The translations under genes and the position numbers were made by a program. 53,555 nt of DNA from Planctomycetota bacterium (GTDB lineage Bacteria; Planctomycetota; Phycisphaerae; Phycisphaerales; Phycisphaeraceae), in contig JAPLMQ010000314.1 of assembly GCA_026386955.1 (NCBI GenBank), forward strand, positions 1 through 53,555. Reading direction: 5' to 3'. Below are positions 10,005 to 18,217 of this stretch, in pieces (within the stretch, counting starts at the first letter, position 1; each line of letters begins with the position of its first letter). Below the pieces are notes generated by a model. That model saw nothing but the letters and a program-made list of their open reading frames with translations, was not told the DNA's origin and ran no database searches.

Positions 10005-11435
10005 TCAGGTTCCTCGGCGTGTCAACCCCGCCGACCACTCCTGCACCGTCCGCACCACGACGTTCATCATCTCCTCCAGCACCTCCGGGCGGCTCGCCAG
10101 AATCGGCATCAGCACCAGCGTGTCGCCCAGCGGGCGGATGATCAGCCCCTTGGGACGCATCGCCATGCAGACGGCCGCGCCGACCCGCTGAGCGGACTCG
10201 AACGGCTCGCGCGTCGCGCGGTTCTTGCAAAGCTCGATGCCGATCATCAACCCACGTTGGCGGATGTCCATCACGTGCGGGCAATCGCGCAGGGCATCGA
10301 GCCGGCGTTTGACGGTCGCGGCGGAGGCATTGATCCGCGCGATCAGGCCTCGCTGCTCGAAGAGCGCGAGCGAGGCCCGGCCCGCGGCGCAGGCGAGGGC
10401 GTTGCCGGTGTAGGTGTGGCCGTGGAAGAGCGTGCGGCGGTCGGCGATCGCGCCGGTGAACGCGGCCTCGACGCGGTCGGTCGCGAGCGTCGCCGCGAGC
10501 GGGAGGTAGCCGCCCGTGATGCCCTTGGCGAGGCAGAGGATGTCGGGCCTCACCTCCTCGTGCTCGCAGGCGAAGAGCTTGCCCGTGCGTCCGAAGCCGA
10601 CGGCGACTTCGTCGGCGATGAGCAGCACGTCGTGCTTGCGCGCGAGCGCCGCGACGCCGCGGACATAACCCGGCGGCTGGCAGATCATCCCCGCGGCGCC
10701 CTGCATGATCGGCTCAATGACCACGGCGGCGATCTCGTCGCCATGCCGCGTGAGGAGGCCGTCGAGGTCGGCCAAGCAATGCTCGAGCATCGCAGCGGCG
10801 AGCGCGGGATCCTCGCTGGGCCAAAGTCCGCCGGTGGACGACGTCGGCCTCACCCGCGCCGCGACGGCGGCGGGCGGGCGGCACGCGTCGGGCGCCTCGG
10901 TCCAGAACGTCGGGAAGACCATCGAGGCGAACGGCTTGTGGAAGAAGTCGCTGTAGCCCACCGACATCGAGCCGGTGGTGTCGCCGTGATAGGCGCCCGT
11001 GACGCCGACGAACCGCGTGCGTTTGGGCCTGCCCGTGTGGTGCCAGTAGCCCACCGCCATCTTGAACGCGGCCTCGAGCGCGGTGGCGCCGGCGTCGGAG
11101 TAGAAGACCTTGTCGAGCCCCTTGGGCGCCCGCGCGACCAGCTCGCCCGCGAAGAGCGCGCTCTGCTCCGAGGCGAGCCCCAGCAGTGTCGAGTGGGCGA
11201 CCTTGTCGAGTTGGTCGCGGATCGCCTGATCGATCTCGGGGACGCGGTGGCCGTGGACGTTGCACCAGAGGCTCGAGACGCCGTCGATGTAGCGCTTGCC
11301 GTCGGAGTCGATGAGGTACTCGCCCTCGGCCCGCGCGATGACCAGCGGCGTGCCTTCGCGCCACTGCTTCATGGGTGTGAAGGGATGCCAGACGTGCTGG
11401 CGGTCGAGGGCGACCAAGTGATCCGTGTCGTTCAT
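10005..11435 (-). CDS. bioA: Adenosylmethionine--8-amino-7-oxononanoate aminotransferase
   Basis: A 476-residue class III PLP aminotransferase that makes 7,8-diaminopelargonate in biotin synthesis, using S-adenosylmethionine as amino donor. BioA-type landmarks are HVWHPFTPMKQW at the N-terminus, YIDGVSSLWCNVHGH, the glycine turn DAGATALEAAFKMA, GVTGAYHGDT, the cofactor-binding IADEVAVGFGRTG and the lysine of LAKGITGGYLPLAATL that forms the internal aldimine. FHGHTYTGNALACA follows, as in BioA. It is somewhat longer than usual (about 430), with an insertion after EAPDACRPP. No other biotin gene lies in this window. The start has no strong ribosome-binding site. Confidence 0.94.
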   Translation of the reverse strand: MNDTDHLVALDRQHVWHPFTPMKQWREGTPLVIARAEGEYLIDSDGKRYIDGVSSLWCNVHGHRVPEIDQAIRDQLDKVAHSTLLGLASEQSALFAGELVARAPKGLDKVFYSDAGATALEAAFKMAVGYWHHTGRPKRTRFVGVTGAYHGDTTGSMSVGYSDFFHKPFASMVFPTFWTEAPDACRPPAAVAARVRPTSSTGGLWPSEDPALAAAMLEHCLADLDGLLTRHGDEIAAVVIEPIMQGAAGMICQPPGYVRGVAALARKHDVLLIADEVAVGFGRTGKLFACEHEEVRPDILCLAKGITGGYLPLAATLATDRVEAAFTGAIADRRTLFHGHTYTGNALACAAGRASLALFEQRGLIARINASAATVKRRLDALRDCPHVMDIRQRGLMIGIELCKNRATREPFESAQRVGAAVCMAMRPKGLIIRPLGDTLVLMPILASRPEVLEEMMNVVVRTVQEWSAGLTRRGT

Positions 11436-11488
11436 GGCGTGAGCAGGATACGCGAAGAAATGGCGAGGCAGCTATGCAAGCCGATGCT

Positions 11489-11848
11489 TCAACGTTTGCT
11501 GCGTGGGGCTTTCCTGATGGATCGCGGAGAAACAAGACGGCGCCTTGCTTCGGCAACACATCGGTTTTCGATGTCGCCTCGCTTCACCGATGGGTGCCAG
11601 AAGGTGACCTCGGCCGAAGCAGCGTCAGATTTGCTGCGTCTTAGACCATGGTCTTGCAGATGAATGTGGTCGTAGCCTTCGGGAGTAAATTCGCGAAGCT
11701 TGACCAAGGACGCGATGAGTTGATCGAGTTCCTTGACGCTCGCGAAGCGAACGTCCACGCAAAGGCTTGGGCCATGAAATTTGGCGTTGGCTCGGATCAC
11801 GGGCGAAAAGCTGCGCCCATCACAACGTTTTGCACTTTTTCTGGCCAT
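11489..11848 (-). CDS. Small conserved-looking protein of unknown function
   Basis: A 119-residue soluble protein. The start is supported by AGGAGG seven bases upstream; a GTG directly precedes the ATG. A basic N-terminus is followed by LCVDVRFASVKELDQLIASLVKLREF, then YDHIHLQDH, AEVTFWHPS and ENRCVAEARRRL, and a basic tail. The strand-helix-strand appearance and the DHIHLQD segment suggest a compact domain, but I do not recognise the family. GC is lower than in bioA or the TPR gene beside it. Confidence 0.5.
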   Translation of the reverse strand: MARKSAKRCDGRSFSPVIRANAKFHGPSLCVDVRFASVKELDQLIASLVKLREFTPEGYDHIHLQDHGLRRSKSDAASAEVTFWHPSVKRGDIENRCVAEARRRLVSPRSIRKAPRSKR

Positions 11849-11891
11849 CACCTTGCCTCCTTCGAGCGTTCTGTGAAATGCGGTCTCACTC

Positions 11892-14051
11892 TCATGGCGT
11901 GTTGCCCGTCGCCTTGTGCAGCCGCTCGAGCGCCTGCTCCGCGGGGGCGAAGCCGGGCTTGAGCCGGAGGGCCTCGCGCAGCTCGCGCTCGGCGTCGGCG
12001 TAGCGCCCCGCCTGGGCGAGGAGCCCGCCCAGCAAGGCGCGCAGCTCGTGGTTGGCCGGCTCGATCGCGCAAGCCTGCGCCACCTGTTCCGCAGCGGCGA
12101 CGAGGCGTCCTTGCGGCACCAGCGCCGCCGCCCGTTTGCGGCAAAGCGCCACGCTCCGGGCCCCGCGCCGCTGGGCCTGGGCGAATTGTTCGTCGGCCTC
12201 GGGAAAGCGGTTCATCCGCAGCAGGACGTTGCCGAAGTTCTCGTGGTAGCCCGGGTTCTCCGGCTGCATCGCGATGGCGCGCTGGTACTCCGCGATGGCG
12301 CGGAGACCCCGGCCCGTCTGGTCGAGCGCGGCCGCGAGGTTGTTGCGAAGGTCGGCCGACGCAGGGTCGAGCGCCGCCGCGCGCTCCAGCACGGGCACCG
12401 CCTCGGGGATCAGCCCGCGGTCGATCAGGTGCATCGCCAACGCCGCGGCGGCGCCGGCGTGGTTCGGGTCGCGCAGGAAGGCCTCGCGCAGCTCCTTGAG
12501 CGCCTCGTCGCGGCGCCCCGTGGCGGCAAGCACCGCGGCGAGGTTCGCGCGGGCGTCGGTCCGCCCCGGCGAGAGCCGGAGCGACTCGCGGTACTCGGCC
12601 TCGGCCTCGGGGAACTTGTTCAGGGCCGCCAGCGCCCAGCCGTAGTTGTAGTGCGACTTGGAGTAGTCGGGCGCGAACTTCACCGCATTGCGGAACGCCT
12701 CGGCCGCCGCCTCGAATCGGCGGTCCATCCCCAGCACCCCGCCGTGGTTGATCCAGGCCATGTAGTTGTCGGGCGTGGCGACGACCGCGCGGGCGAAGAG
12801 CGTGCGGTCGTCCTTCCAGTATCCGGCCTCGACGTAGGTGCGCCAGCCCAAGACCGCCAACACTGCGGCGACGCCCGCCGCGAGCAGGCCGGCCGAGCGC
12901 GGGGCCCCGCCCCACCGCGCGGGCAGCGACCACGCCAGCATGACCGCGATGCCGATCATCGGGATGTAGGTGTACCGGTCGGCCATCGACTGCCCGCCGA
13001 CCTGCACGATGCCGATGACCGGCACGAGCGTGCCCAGGTACCAAAGCCATCCGATCGCCAGCCAGGGGCGGGCGGCGCGCTGCGCGAGCGCGAGCGCGAG
13101 GACGGTGATGCCAAGCAGCGCCGCTGCCGCGATCGCGACGCGCCACGCCGCGAGATGCGGCTCATAGGGATAGAAAAACGTCAGATGCGCCGGCCACGCG
13201 GCCGTGACCAAGTAGGCGCCGTAGGCCCAGACCGAATTGGCGACCCGGCCCCAGAGCGTGACGTGCTCGATGTCGCTCACGGCCCCGGTGGCGTGCTGCA
13301 CGAGGAAGGTCACGACGCTTGAGGCGATCGACAGCACAAGCAGTGGAAGCTTTTCGAGGATCAGCCGGCCGGCGGAGTATGAGGGACGCGGTGAAGCCGC
13401 GGACTCCGGCCCGGGCTTCTCGGCGACCACGACCGCCCTGCTCCGCCAGCGGCACAGCGGCCAGACGTCGAGCAACAGCAGCAGAAACGGCAGCGTCACC
13501 AGCATCGGCTTGGCGAGCAGGCTGAGCACGTAGAGCCCGGCCGTGAGGAGATATCGCTCCAGCGCGAGGCGCTGCGTGTAGCCCGCGTAGGCCCAGAGCG
13601 CGAGCAGCCCGACGAACGCGCTGAGCACGTCCTTGCGCTCGGAGACCCACGCCACCGATTGCACGCGCAGCGGATGGAGGCCGAAGAGGGCCGCGACCAG
13701 GAAGCTGCGCCAGAACGACCCGGTCATCCGGCGCAGCACCGCGAGCACCAGCAGCGTGTTGCCCGCGTGGAGGATGACGCTGGTGAGCTTGTGCAGGCCC
13801 GCGCGCTGCCCGTAGAGCTGGCAATCGAGCATGTGCGAGAGCCAGGTGAGCGGATGCCAGTTGGACTGCTCGCCGGCGGTAAAGGCCCAGCGGAGGCCCT
13901 TGAAGGTCAGGCCCGCCTTCACCATTGGGTTTTCGGAGACGTAGCCGAGGTCGTCGTAGGAGATGAAGCTCTGGTCGAGGACCGGGCTGTAGCAGGCCGC
14001 CAAGGCGAGCAGCAGGAGCAGGACGACGAGGAGCCGCGTGGGAGCCGGCAT
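11892..14051 (-). CDS. Membrane-bound TPR protein, PMT/TMTC-like
   Basis: A 719-residue protein with a polytopic N-terminal half and a TPR C-terminal half. The first helix (LLVVLLLLLALAACYSPVL) is followed by the loop FISYDDLGYVSENP, where acidic residues recall the catalytic loop of GT-C O-mannosyltransferases. About ten further helices reach residue 400. From about residue 430 the chain is a run of TPR motifs (for example FRNAVKFAPDYSKSHYNYGW and RANLAAVLAATGRRDEALKE). This matches the bacterial TMTC-like family. It probably transfers sugars, or organises such transfer, at the cytoplasmic membrane; the adjacent GT2 gene on the same strand fits that. GAGG precedes the start. Confidence 0.8.
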   Translation of the reverse strand: MPAPTRLLVVLLLLLALAACYSPVLDQSFISYDDLGYVSENPMVKAGLTFKGLRWAFTAGEQSNWHPLTWLSHMLDCQLYGQRAGLHKLTSVILHAGNTLLVLAVLRRMTGSFWRSFLVAALFGLHPLRVQSVAWVSERKDVLSAFVGLLALWAYAGYTQRLALERYLLTAGLYVLSLLAKPMLVTLPFLLLLLDVWPLCRWRSRAVVVAEKPGPESAASPRPSYSAGRLILEKLPLLVLSIASSVVTFLVQHATGAVSDIEHVTLWGRVANSVWAYGAYLVTAAWPAHLTFFYPYEPHLAAWRVAIAAAALLGITVLALALAQRAARPWLAIGWLWYLGTLVPVIGIVQVGGQSMADRYTYIPMIGIAVMLAWSLPARWGGAPRSAGLLAAGVAAVLAVLGWRTYVEAGYWKDDRTLFARAVVATPDNYMAWINHGGVLGMDRRFEAAAEAFRNAVKFAPDYSKSHYNYGWALAALNKFPEAEAEYRESLRLSPGRTDARANLAAVLAATGRRDEALKELREAFLRDPNHAGAAAALAMHLIDRGLIPEAVPVLERAAALDPASADLRNNLAAALDQTGRGLRAIAEYQRAIAMQPENPGYHENFGNVLLRMNRFPEADEQFAQAQRRGARSVALCRKRAAALVPQGRLVAAAEQVAQACAIEPANHELRALLGGLLAQAGRYADAERELREALRLKPGFAPAEQALERLHKATGNTP

Positions 14052-14122
14052 GGGAAGCCTCGGTCTAAGGTCGCACCACGATCCACGGCAGCGGCCAGCG
14101 CCGGCTCCGTCCCGCTCCGCAT

Positions 14123-14884
14123 TCAGACGACCTTCGGGAACAGCTTCGACTTCACGATCCCCATCTTCGCGAGGCGGTAGGTCAGCGCGACGCCCAAGCA
14201 GCCCAGCCCGTATTTCACGCTCCGGCGGAAGTTGATCGACGAGGCTTCGGGGAAGTACTTCGTCGGGCAGCTCACCTCGGCGATGGTGTAGCCCAGCCAG
14301 TGGATCTGGGCGAGGGCCTGGTTGTCGAAGATGAAGTCGTCGGAGTTGGCGTCGAGCGGGATGCGCTCGAGCTTCTCGAGCAGCTCGCGCGAGTAGGCGC
14401 GGTAGCCGGTGTGGTACTCCGAGAGCTTGCAGCCCAGCAGGATGTTCTCCGTCGCGGTGAGGAAGCGGTTGGCGACGTATTTCCAGAGCGGCATCCCGCC
14501 ACTGAGCGCCTGCCCGCCGAGGATGCGAGAGCCGAGCACGCAGTGGTAGAGGTCGTTGCCGATCATCGTCGCCATCGCGGGGATGAGCTTGGGCGTGTAC
14601 TGGTAGTCGGGGTGGACCATGATGACGATGTCGGCCCCGTTCTCGATCGCCAGCCGGTAACAGGTCTTCTGGTTCCCCCCGTAGCCGCGGTTGGCGGGGT
14701 GGGTGTGGACGATGGTGCGCGGGAGGGTCTTGGCGATGTCGGTGGTCTGGTCCCTGCTGGAGTCGTCGACGACCACGACCAAGTCGACGATGCCCTGCTC
14801 GAGGACCTCCTGATGGGTCTTCACGATGGTCTGGGCCGCGTTGTAGGCGGGCATGACGACGACGACTTTTTTACCGTTGACCAT
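14123..14884 (-). CDS. Family 2 glycosyltransferase (dolichyl-phosphate-mannose synthase-like)
   Basis: A 253-residue GT2 enzyme with the GT-A fold. Visible marks are KVVVVMPAYNAAQTI, the acidic VVVVDDSSRDQT, the HPANRGYGGNQKT region and VIMVHPDYQYTPK, where the usual DxD is HPDYQ, as in the prokaryotic subgroup that acts on undecaprenyl-type carriers. Later come GSRILGG and EYHTGYRAYSRELLE. There is no large membrane domain, only a weakly hydrophobic end (YGLGCLGVALTYRLAK). It lies just upstream of the TPR membrane protein on the same strand and could supply that protein with lipid-linked sugar; this is inference. The start at MVNGKK is chosen by family alignment. Confidence 0.87.
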   Translation of the reverse strand: MVNGKKVVVVMPAYNAAQTIVKTHQEVLEQGIVDLVVVVDDSSRDQTTDIAKTLPRTIVHTHPANRGYGGNQKTCYRLAIENGADIVIMVHPDYQYTPKLIPAMATMIGNDLYHCVLGSRILGGQALSGGMPLWKYVANRFLTATENILLGCKLSEYHTGYRAYSRELLEKLERIPLDANSDDFIFDNQALAQIHWLGYTIAEVSCPTKYFPEASSINFRRSVKYGLGCLGVALTYRLAKMGIVKSKLFPKVV

Positions 14885-14918
14885 GAAGGCGTCTCGTTTG
14901 TCCGGAGATCCCAGAGGG

Positions 14919-14946
14919 GAACCCAGGCATTGCATGCCTGGGCTTT
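14919..14946. terminator. CCCAGGCAT hairpin between the GT2 and EVE genes
   Basis: CCCAGGCAT / ATGCCTGGG around a TGC loop (14922-14942). The flanking T runs are short on both strands, so terminator strength is uncertain. It lies downstream of the EVE gene and upstream of the GT2 gene and belongs to the recurrent CCCAGGC family. Confidence 0.55.
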
Positions 14947-14992
14947 GAGAGGAATCGCGCCGACATCGTGATCTGATGCAAACCGAACAGGA

Positions 14993-15472
14993 TCACTTCC
15001 GCGAGCGGCCCAACTTCAATACGTGCTCAAAATGCACGGGTTCGACGGGCATCACCGACAGCCGCTGCCCCTTGCGGAGCACGAGCATCCCCTCCAGCGC
15101 CTTCTCGCCCTTCAGTTCCTCGAGCGAGACCACCGCGGGGAATCTCTCGACGAACTCGATGTCGACCATCATCCAGATCGGCTCGGCCTGGGTCGACTTG
15201 GGGTCATGGTGCGGATGCTTGGGGTCGAGGGCCGTGGCGTCGGGATATCCCTCGCGGGTGATCTTCGCGACGCCGGCGATGCCCGGCCCCGCCTCGGGGA
15301 TCTCCGAGCCGGAGTGGTAGAAGAGCACGAGGTCGCCGCGCTTCATCGAGTCGCGGAGGTAGTTCCGCGCCTGGTAGTTCCGCACGCCGTCCCAGGAGGA
15401 CTTCTTGTCGCGCTTGAGGTCGTCGATGGAGTAGACGCCGGGCTCGGACTTGAACAGCCAGTGCTGGGGCAT
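14993..15472 (-). CDS. EVE domain-containing protein
   Basis: A 159-residue protein that is essentially one EVE (PUA-like) domain. It starts MPQHWLFKSEPGVYSIDDL, followed by SSWDGVRNYQARNYLRD, GDLVLFYHSG, GIAGVAKI and the late WMMVDIEFVERFP, all characteristic of the thymocyte nuclear protein 1/YTH-related family. EVE domains bind modified bases in DNA or RNA, and in bacteria they are often near restriction or antiphage genes; no such neighbour is present here. GGAGG lies nine bases upstream of the ATG. Function in this organism is open. Confidence 0.9.
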   Translation of the reverse strand: MPQHWLFKSEPGVYSIDDLKRDKKSSWDGVRNYQARNYLRDSMKRGDLVLFYHSGSEIPEAGPGIAGVAKITREGYPDATALDPKHPHHDPKSTQAEPIWMMVDIEFVERFPAVVSLEELKGEKALEGMLVLRKGQRLSVMPVEPVHFEHVLKLGRSRK

Positions 15473-15511
15473 GGTTGACCTCCGACGAGCCTCGGTTGCC
15501 CGCTCAGGCGC

Positions 15512-16486
15512 TCAGACGTCGGCGACGCACTTGTCGTAGAACTCGACGTAGTTGTCCTTGGCCGCGCCGGCGCGGCAGGCCATGGCCGCCCGCGGGTGCT
15601 GGTTGAGCTGGCCCGAGATGTTGTACGGCACCAGCGGGCCCCACTCGACGGTCTCGCGGAGCTTGAGGAAGTGGTCCTGCAGGAGCTGGAGCACGGGGCG
15701 CTGCTTGAACTTGGGGTTGCGCAGGAAGCCCAGCAGCAGCTCCATCGGGCAGTTGCCCGCGCCGCGGCCCAAGCCCGCCATCGTCGCGTCGACGCGGTTG
15801 GCGCCGTGGATGATCGCCTCGATGGTGTTGGCGAAGGCGAGCTGGAGGTTGTTGTGGGCGTGGATGCCCACCTCCTTGCCCGAGGGCGCGACCGCGGCGT
15901 GGTACTTCTTGACCAGCCGCTCGACCTGCTCGGAATAGAGCGAGCCGTTGGAGTCGACGACGATCACGGTGGTCGCGGGCGTGCCGGCGACGACCTCGAG
16001 CGCCTGGTCGAGCTCGGCCTCCTGGATGGTCGACACGGCCATGAGGTTGCAGGTCACCTCATACCCCTTGTCGAAGGCGTCCTTGATCATGTCGACCGCG
16101 TCGGGGATCTGGTGGACGTAGCAGGCGACGCGGATGACGTCGAAGACGCTCTTGTCCTTGGTGGTGATGTCGGTCTTGTAGTCGCACTTGCCCGCGTCGG
16201 CCATGGCGGCGAGCTTGAGGTTCCCCTTGCCGTCGCCGACGATCCGGCGGACGTCGTCCTCCTCGCAGAACTTCCACGCGCCGAACTTGTCCTTGGCGAA
16301 GAGCCGCTTGGAGGACTTGTAGCCCAGCTCCATGTAGTCGACGCCGGCGTCGACGCAGGTCTGGAAGACCGCCTTGACCAGCTTGTCCTCGAACATGTGC
16401 TCGTTGATGAGCCCACCGTCGCGGATGGTGCAGTCGAGGACCTTGAGCTCGGGACGGTAGGTGATCCAGGGGGCCTTGGCGTTCAT
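15512..16486 (-). CDS. HMGL-like aldolase (4-hydroxy-2-oxovalerate aldolase type)
   Basis: A 324-residue TIM-barrel enzyme of the pyruvate-carboxyltransferase/HMG-CoA-lyase superfamily. The metal- and substrate-binding start is VLDCTIRDGGLINEHMF, with the RDG motif. VGIHAHNNLQLAFANTIEA carries the paired histidines that ligate the divalent metal, and VDATMAGLGRGAGNCPMELL follows as in DmpG-like aldolases. It lacks a partner acetaldehyde dehydrogenase next door, so catechol meta-cleavage is unlikely; related genes in polysaccharide clusters cleave or form keto acids. The ATG is chosen by alignment with the barrel start; a weak GGAG lies upstream. Confidence 0.82.
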   Translation of the reverse strand: MNAKAPWITYRPELKVLDCTIRDGGLINEHMFEDKLVKAVFQTCVDAGVDYMELGYKSSKRLFAKDKFGAWKFCEEDDVRRIVGDGKGNLKLAAMADAGKCDYKTDITTKDKSVFDVIRVACYVHQIPDAVDMIKDAFDKGYEVTCNLMAVSTIQEAELDQALEVVAGTPATTVIVVDSNGSLYSEQVERLVKKYHAAVAPSGKEVGIHAHNNLQLAFANTIEAIIHGANRVDATMAGLGRGAGNCPMELLLGFLRNPKFKQRPVLQLLQDHFLKLRETVEWGPLVPYNISGQLNQHPRAAMACRAGAAKDNYVEFYDKCVADV

Positions 16487-16620
16487 GTCAGAGCGGCTCC
16501 GAGACGTGGGCTGGTTTGAATCGAAGAGTCCCGGATGATCCCGGAGCCTCGGATGGATGTCAAACGCGGAGGCAGGCCCCAAAAGCGACGGAATCGAACG
16601 TTGATCACCAGGACGCCTCA

Positions 16621-16648
16621 AGGGTGGGCAACTTCAGTTGCCCACCCT
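16621..16648. repeat. Hairpin GGGTGGGCAACT ... AGTTGCCCACCC, copy 1
   Basis: A perfect 13-bp inverted repeat separated by two bases, so it would fold as an 8-base loop with a shorter stem. It lies upstream of the FKBP gene. A near-identical copy is found 960 bases away on the other side of that gene. No T tract follows, so it is not a typical terminator. Confidence 0.75.
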
Positions 16649-16731
16649 CGGGGGGCGCACAGTTGCTATGATCTCGCGTCGTGTTTGGTCGCTTAGAAGA
16701 TCGAATTGGCTCATCGAACAAGGGAAGCAAG

Positions 16732-17505
16732 ATGAAACGTCTGATGATGGTCGGCACCGCTGTGCTGCTGGCGGGCTTGGGGTTCACGTTCGCCGGGGCC
16801 TTCGCCGCGGACGCCCCGAAGACCGAGGCCGCCCCCGCCGCCACCCAGCCCGCCCTCGACCTCACCAAGGATCCCGACCGCATCAGCTACTCGATCGGGA
16901 TGAAGGTCGCCACGGACTTCACCGAACGCAAGATGCCGATCAACCCCGAGGCCTTCATCGCCGGGTTCAAGGAGACCATCGGGGGCAAGTCCCGCTTCAC
17001 CGTTGAAAACATGGAAAGCGCGATGATGGCGGCCCAGCAGGAGATGATGGCGAAGGCCAAGGCCGAGCTCGCCAAGGCCGGCCTCGAGAACAAGGCCAAG
17101 GGCGTGGCCTACCTCGCCAAGAACAAGACCGCCGAGGGCGTGAAGACCACCCCCTCGGGCCTGCAGTACAAGGTGCTCAAGGAAGGCGCGGGCAAGAGCC
17201 CCGGCATCAACGACACCGTCACCGTCAAGTACCGCGGCACACTCATCGACGGCACTGAATTCGACAACTCCGAGAAGCACCCGGGCCCCATCTCCTTCCC
17301 CGTCGGCCAAGTCATCCCCGGCTGGACCGAGGCCCTGCAGCTCATGAAGGTGGGGAGCAAGTTCCAGCTCGCGATCCCCTCCGAGCTGGCCTACGGCGAA
17401 GCGGGCGCGGGCGGGCCGATCGGCCCCAGCTCCGTCCTGCTCTTCGATGTCGAACTCGTCGAGATCAAGGCCACGGACGATGCGGCCAAGCCCGCTGGGA
17501 AGTGA
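16732..17505 (+). CDS. Exported FKBP-type peptidyl-prolyl isomerase
   Basis: A 257-residue periplasmic or surface prolyl isomerase. A signal peptide (MKRLMMVGTAVLLAGLGFTFAGAFA) is followed by an alanine-rich linker and an FkpA/Mip-like N-terminal dimerisation region (ISYSIGMKVATDFTERK ... FKETIGG). A charged helix (QQEMMAKAKAELAKAG) leads to a C-terminal FKBP domain with TPSGLQYKVLKEG, VTVKYRGTLIDGTEFDNS, VIPGWTEALQLMKVG and ELAYGEAGAGGPIGP. Length and order match the Mip/FkpA group, which helps fold exported proteins. AAGGGA lies upstream. A strong terminator follows, so it is likely a single-gene unit. Confidence 0.92.
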   Translation: MKRLMMVGTAVLLAGLGFTFAGAFAADAPKTEAAPAATQPALDLTKDPDRISYSIGMKVATDFTERKMPINPEAFIAGFKETIGGKSRFTVENMESAMMAAQQEMMAKAKAELAKAGLENKAKGVAYLAKNKTAEGVKTTPSGLQYKVLKEGAGKSPGINDTVTVKYRGTLIDGTEFDNSEKHPGPISFPVGQVIPGWTEALQLMKVGSKFQLAIPSELAYGEAGAGGPIGPSSVLLFDVELVEIKATDDAAKPAGK

Positions 17506-17536
17506 GCCCAGGCCGTCTGTCCGTGAAGACAAAATC

Positions 17537-17570
17537 AAACACCCCGCCGAGGCTCGGCGGGGTGTTTTCA
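17537..17570 (+). terminator. Intrinsic terminator of the FKBP gene
   Basis: The 14-bp stem AAACACCCCGCCGA / TCGGCGGGGTGTTT around a GGC loop ends in a TTTT run. It starts 32 bases after the stop codon. The A run on the 5' side would also allow weaker termination in the opposite direction. Confidence 0.9.
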
Positions 17571-17595
17571 TTGATGAACTATTTCTGTTCCGTAA

Positions 17596-17621
17596 GGATG
17601 GGCAACTTCAGTTGCCCATCC
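17596..17621. repeat. Hairpin GGATGGGCAACT ... AGTTGCCCATCC, copy 2
   Basis: Same core as the hairpin at 16621-16648 (TGGGCAACT TC AGTTGCCCA), with compensating changes in the outer stem pair (G-C there, A-T here). It lies between the FKBP terminator and the end of the response regulator gene. Confidence 0.75.
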
Positions 17622-17632
17622 GAAGTGCCCCA

Positions 17633-18217
17633 TCACCCCGCTGACCCCTCGCCGGCGTCATCTGCGGCGCCTTGGGCCTGTCCGGTGATGGGTCGGGACT
17701 GGATGTCTTGGATGTAGGCCATCGTGCGGTCGAGCTCGCGCTTGAGGTGACGGACGCGCAGGAGCGATTTCACGCGGGTGAGCAACTCCAGTTTGTTGAC
17801 GGGTTTGCAGACGAAATCGTCGGTGCCGGACTCCACGCCGCGTTCGATGTCGCCCAGTTCGTTCAGGGCGGTGACCATCATCACGGGGATCGCCCGGGTG
17901 GAAGGATCGTCCTTGATCTTGCGGCAGACCTCGAAGCCCGACATCCGCGGCATCATCACGTCGAGCAGGATCAGGTCGGGCAAAGGCTGCCGGCCGGCGA
18001 GGCAGTCATCGACGATTTTCATTGCCTCGACGCCATCGGAGGCGGTGACGGTCTTGCAGGCGAGGGCCTCGAGGTAGGCTTGGAGGAGTTCGACGTTCTG
18101 GGCGTTGTCGTCGACGATGAGGATGGTCGACTGGCTCAGGTCTGCTTCCTCGATGACGGCACCGGGGGCGGGGGCTGGCGGGGAACCGGGGGTGGGGGCT
18201 GCGGGGCTTTGGGTCAT
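17633..18217 (-). CDS. Response regulator, receiver domain with C-terminal helix
   Basis: A 194-residue protein. After a proline/alanine-rich start comes a complete receiver domain: the acidic pair in ILIVDDNAQN, phospho-acceptor aspartate in LILLDVMMPRMSG, the threonine in VMMVTALNE and the lysine in FVCKPVNKLELL. A basic amphipathic helix (RVKSLLRVRHLKRELDRTMAYI) follows, typical of PleD-like receivers that feed into other domains, but the protein ends soon after in a low-complexity tail. No output domain or cognate kinase is present here. A weak CGGAG precedes the ATG. Confidence 0.88.
   Translation of the reverse strand: MTQSPAAPTPGSPPAPAPGAVIEEADLSQSTILIVDDNAQNVELLQAYLEALACKTVTASDGVEAMKIVDDCLAGRQPLPDLILLDVMMPRMSGFEVCRKIKDDPSTRAIPVMMVTALNELGDIERGVESGTDDFVCKPVNKLELLTRVKSLLRVRHLKRELDRTMAYIQDIQSRPITGQAQGAADDAGEGSAG

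Noticed and set aside
14993..15472. EVE-domain gene as part of an antiphage or restriction island
   Set aside because: EVE proteins are often in such islands, but its neighbours are a glycosyltransferase and an aldolase, with no nuclease or methylase.
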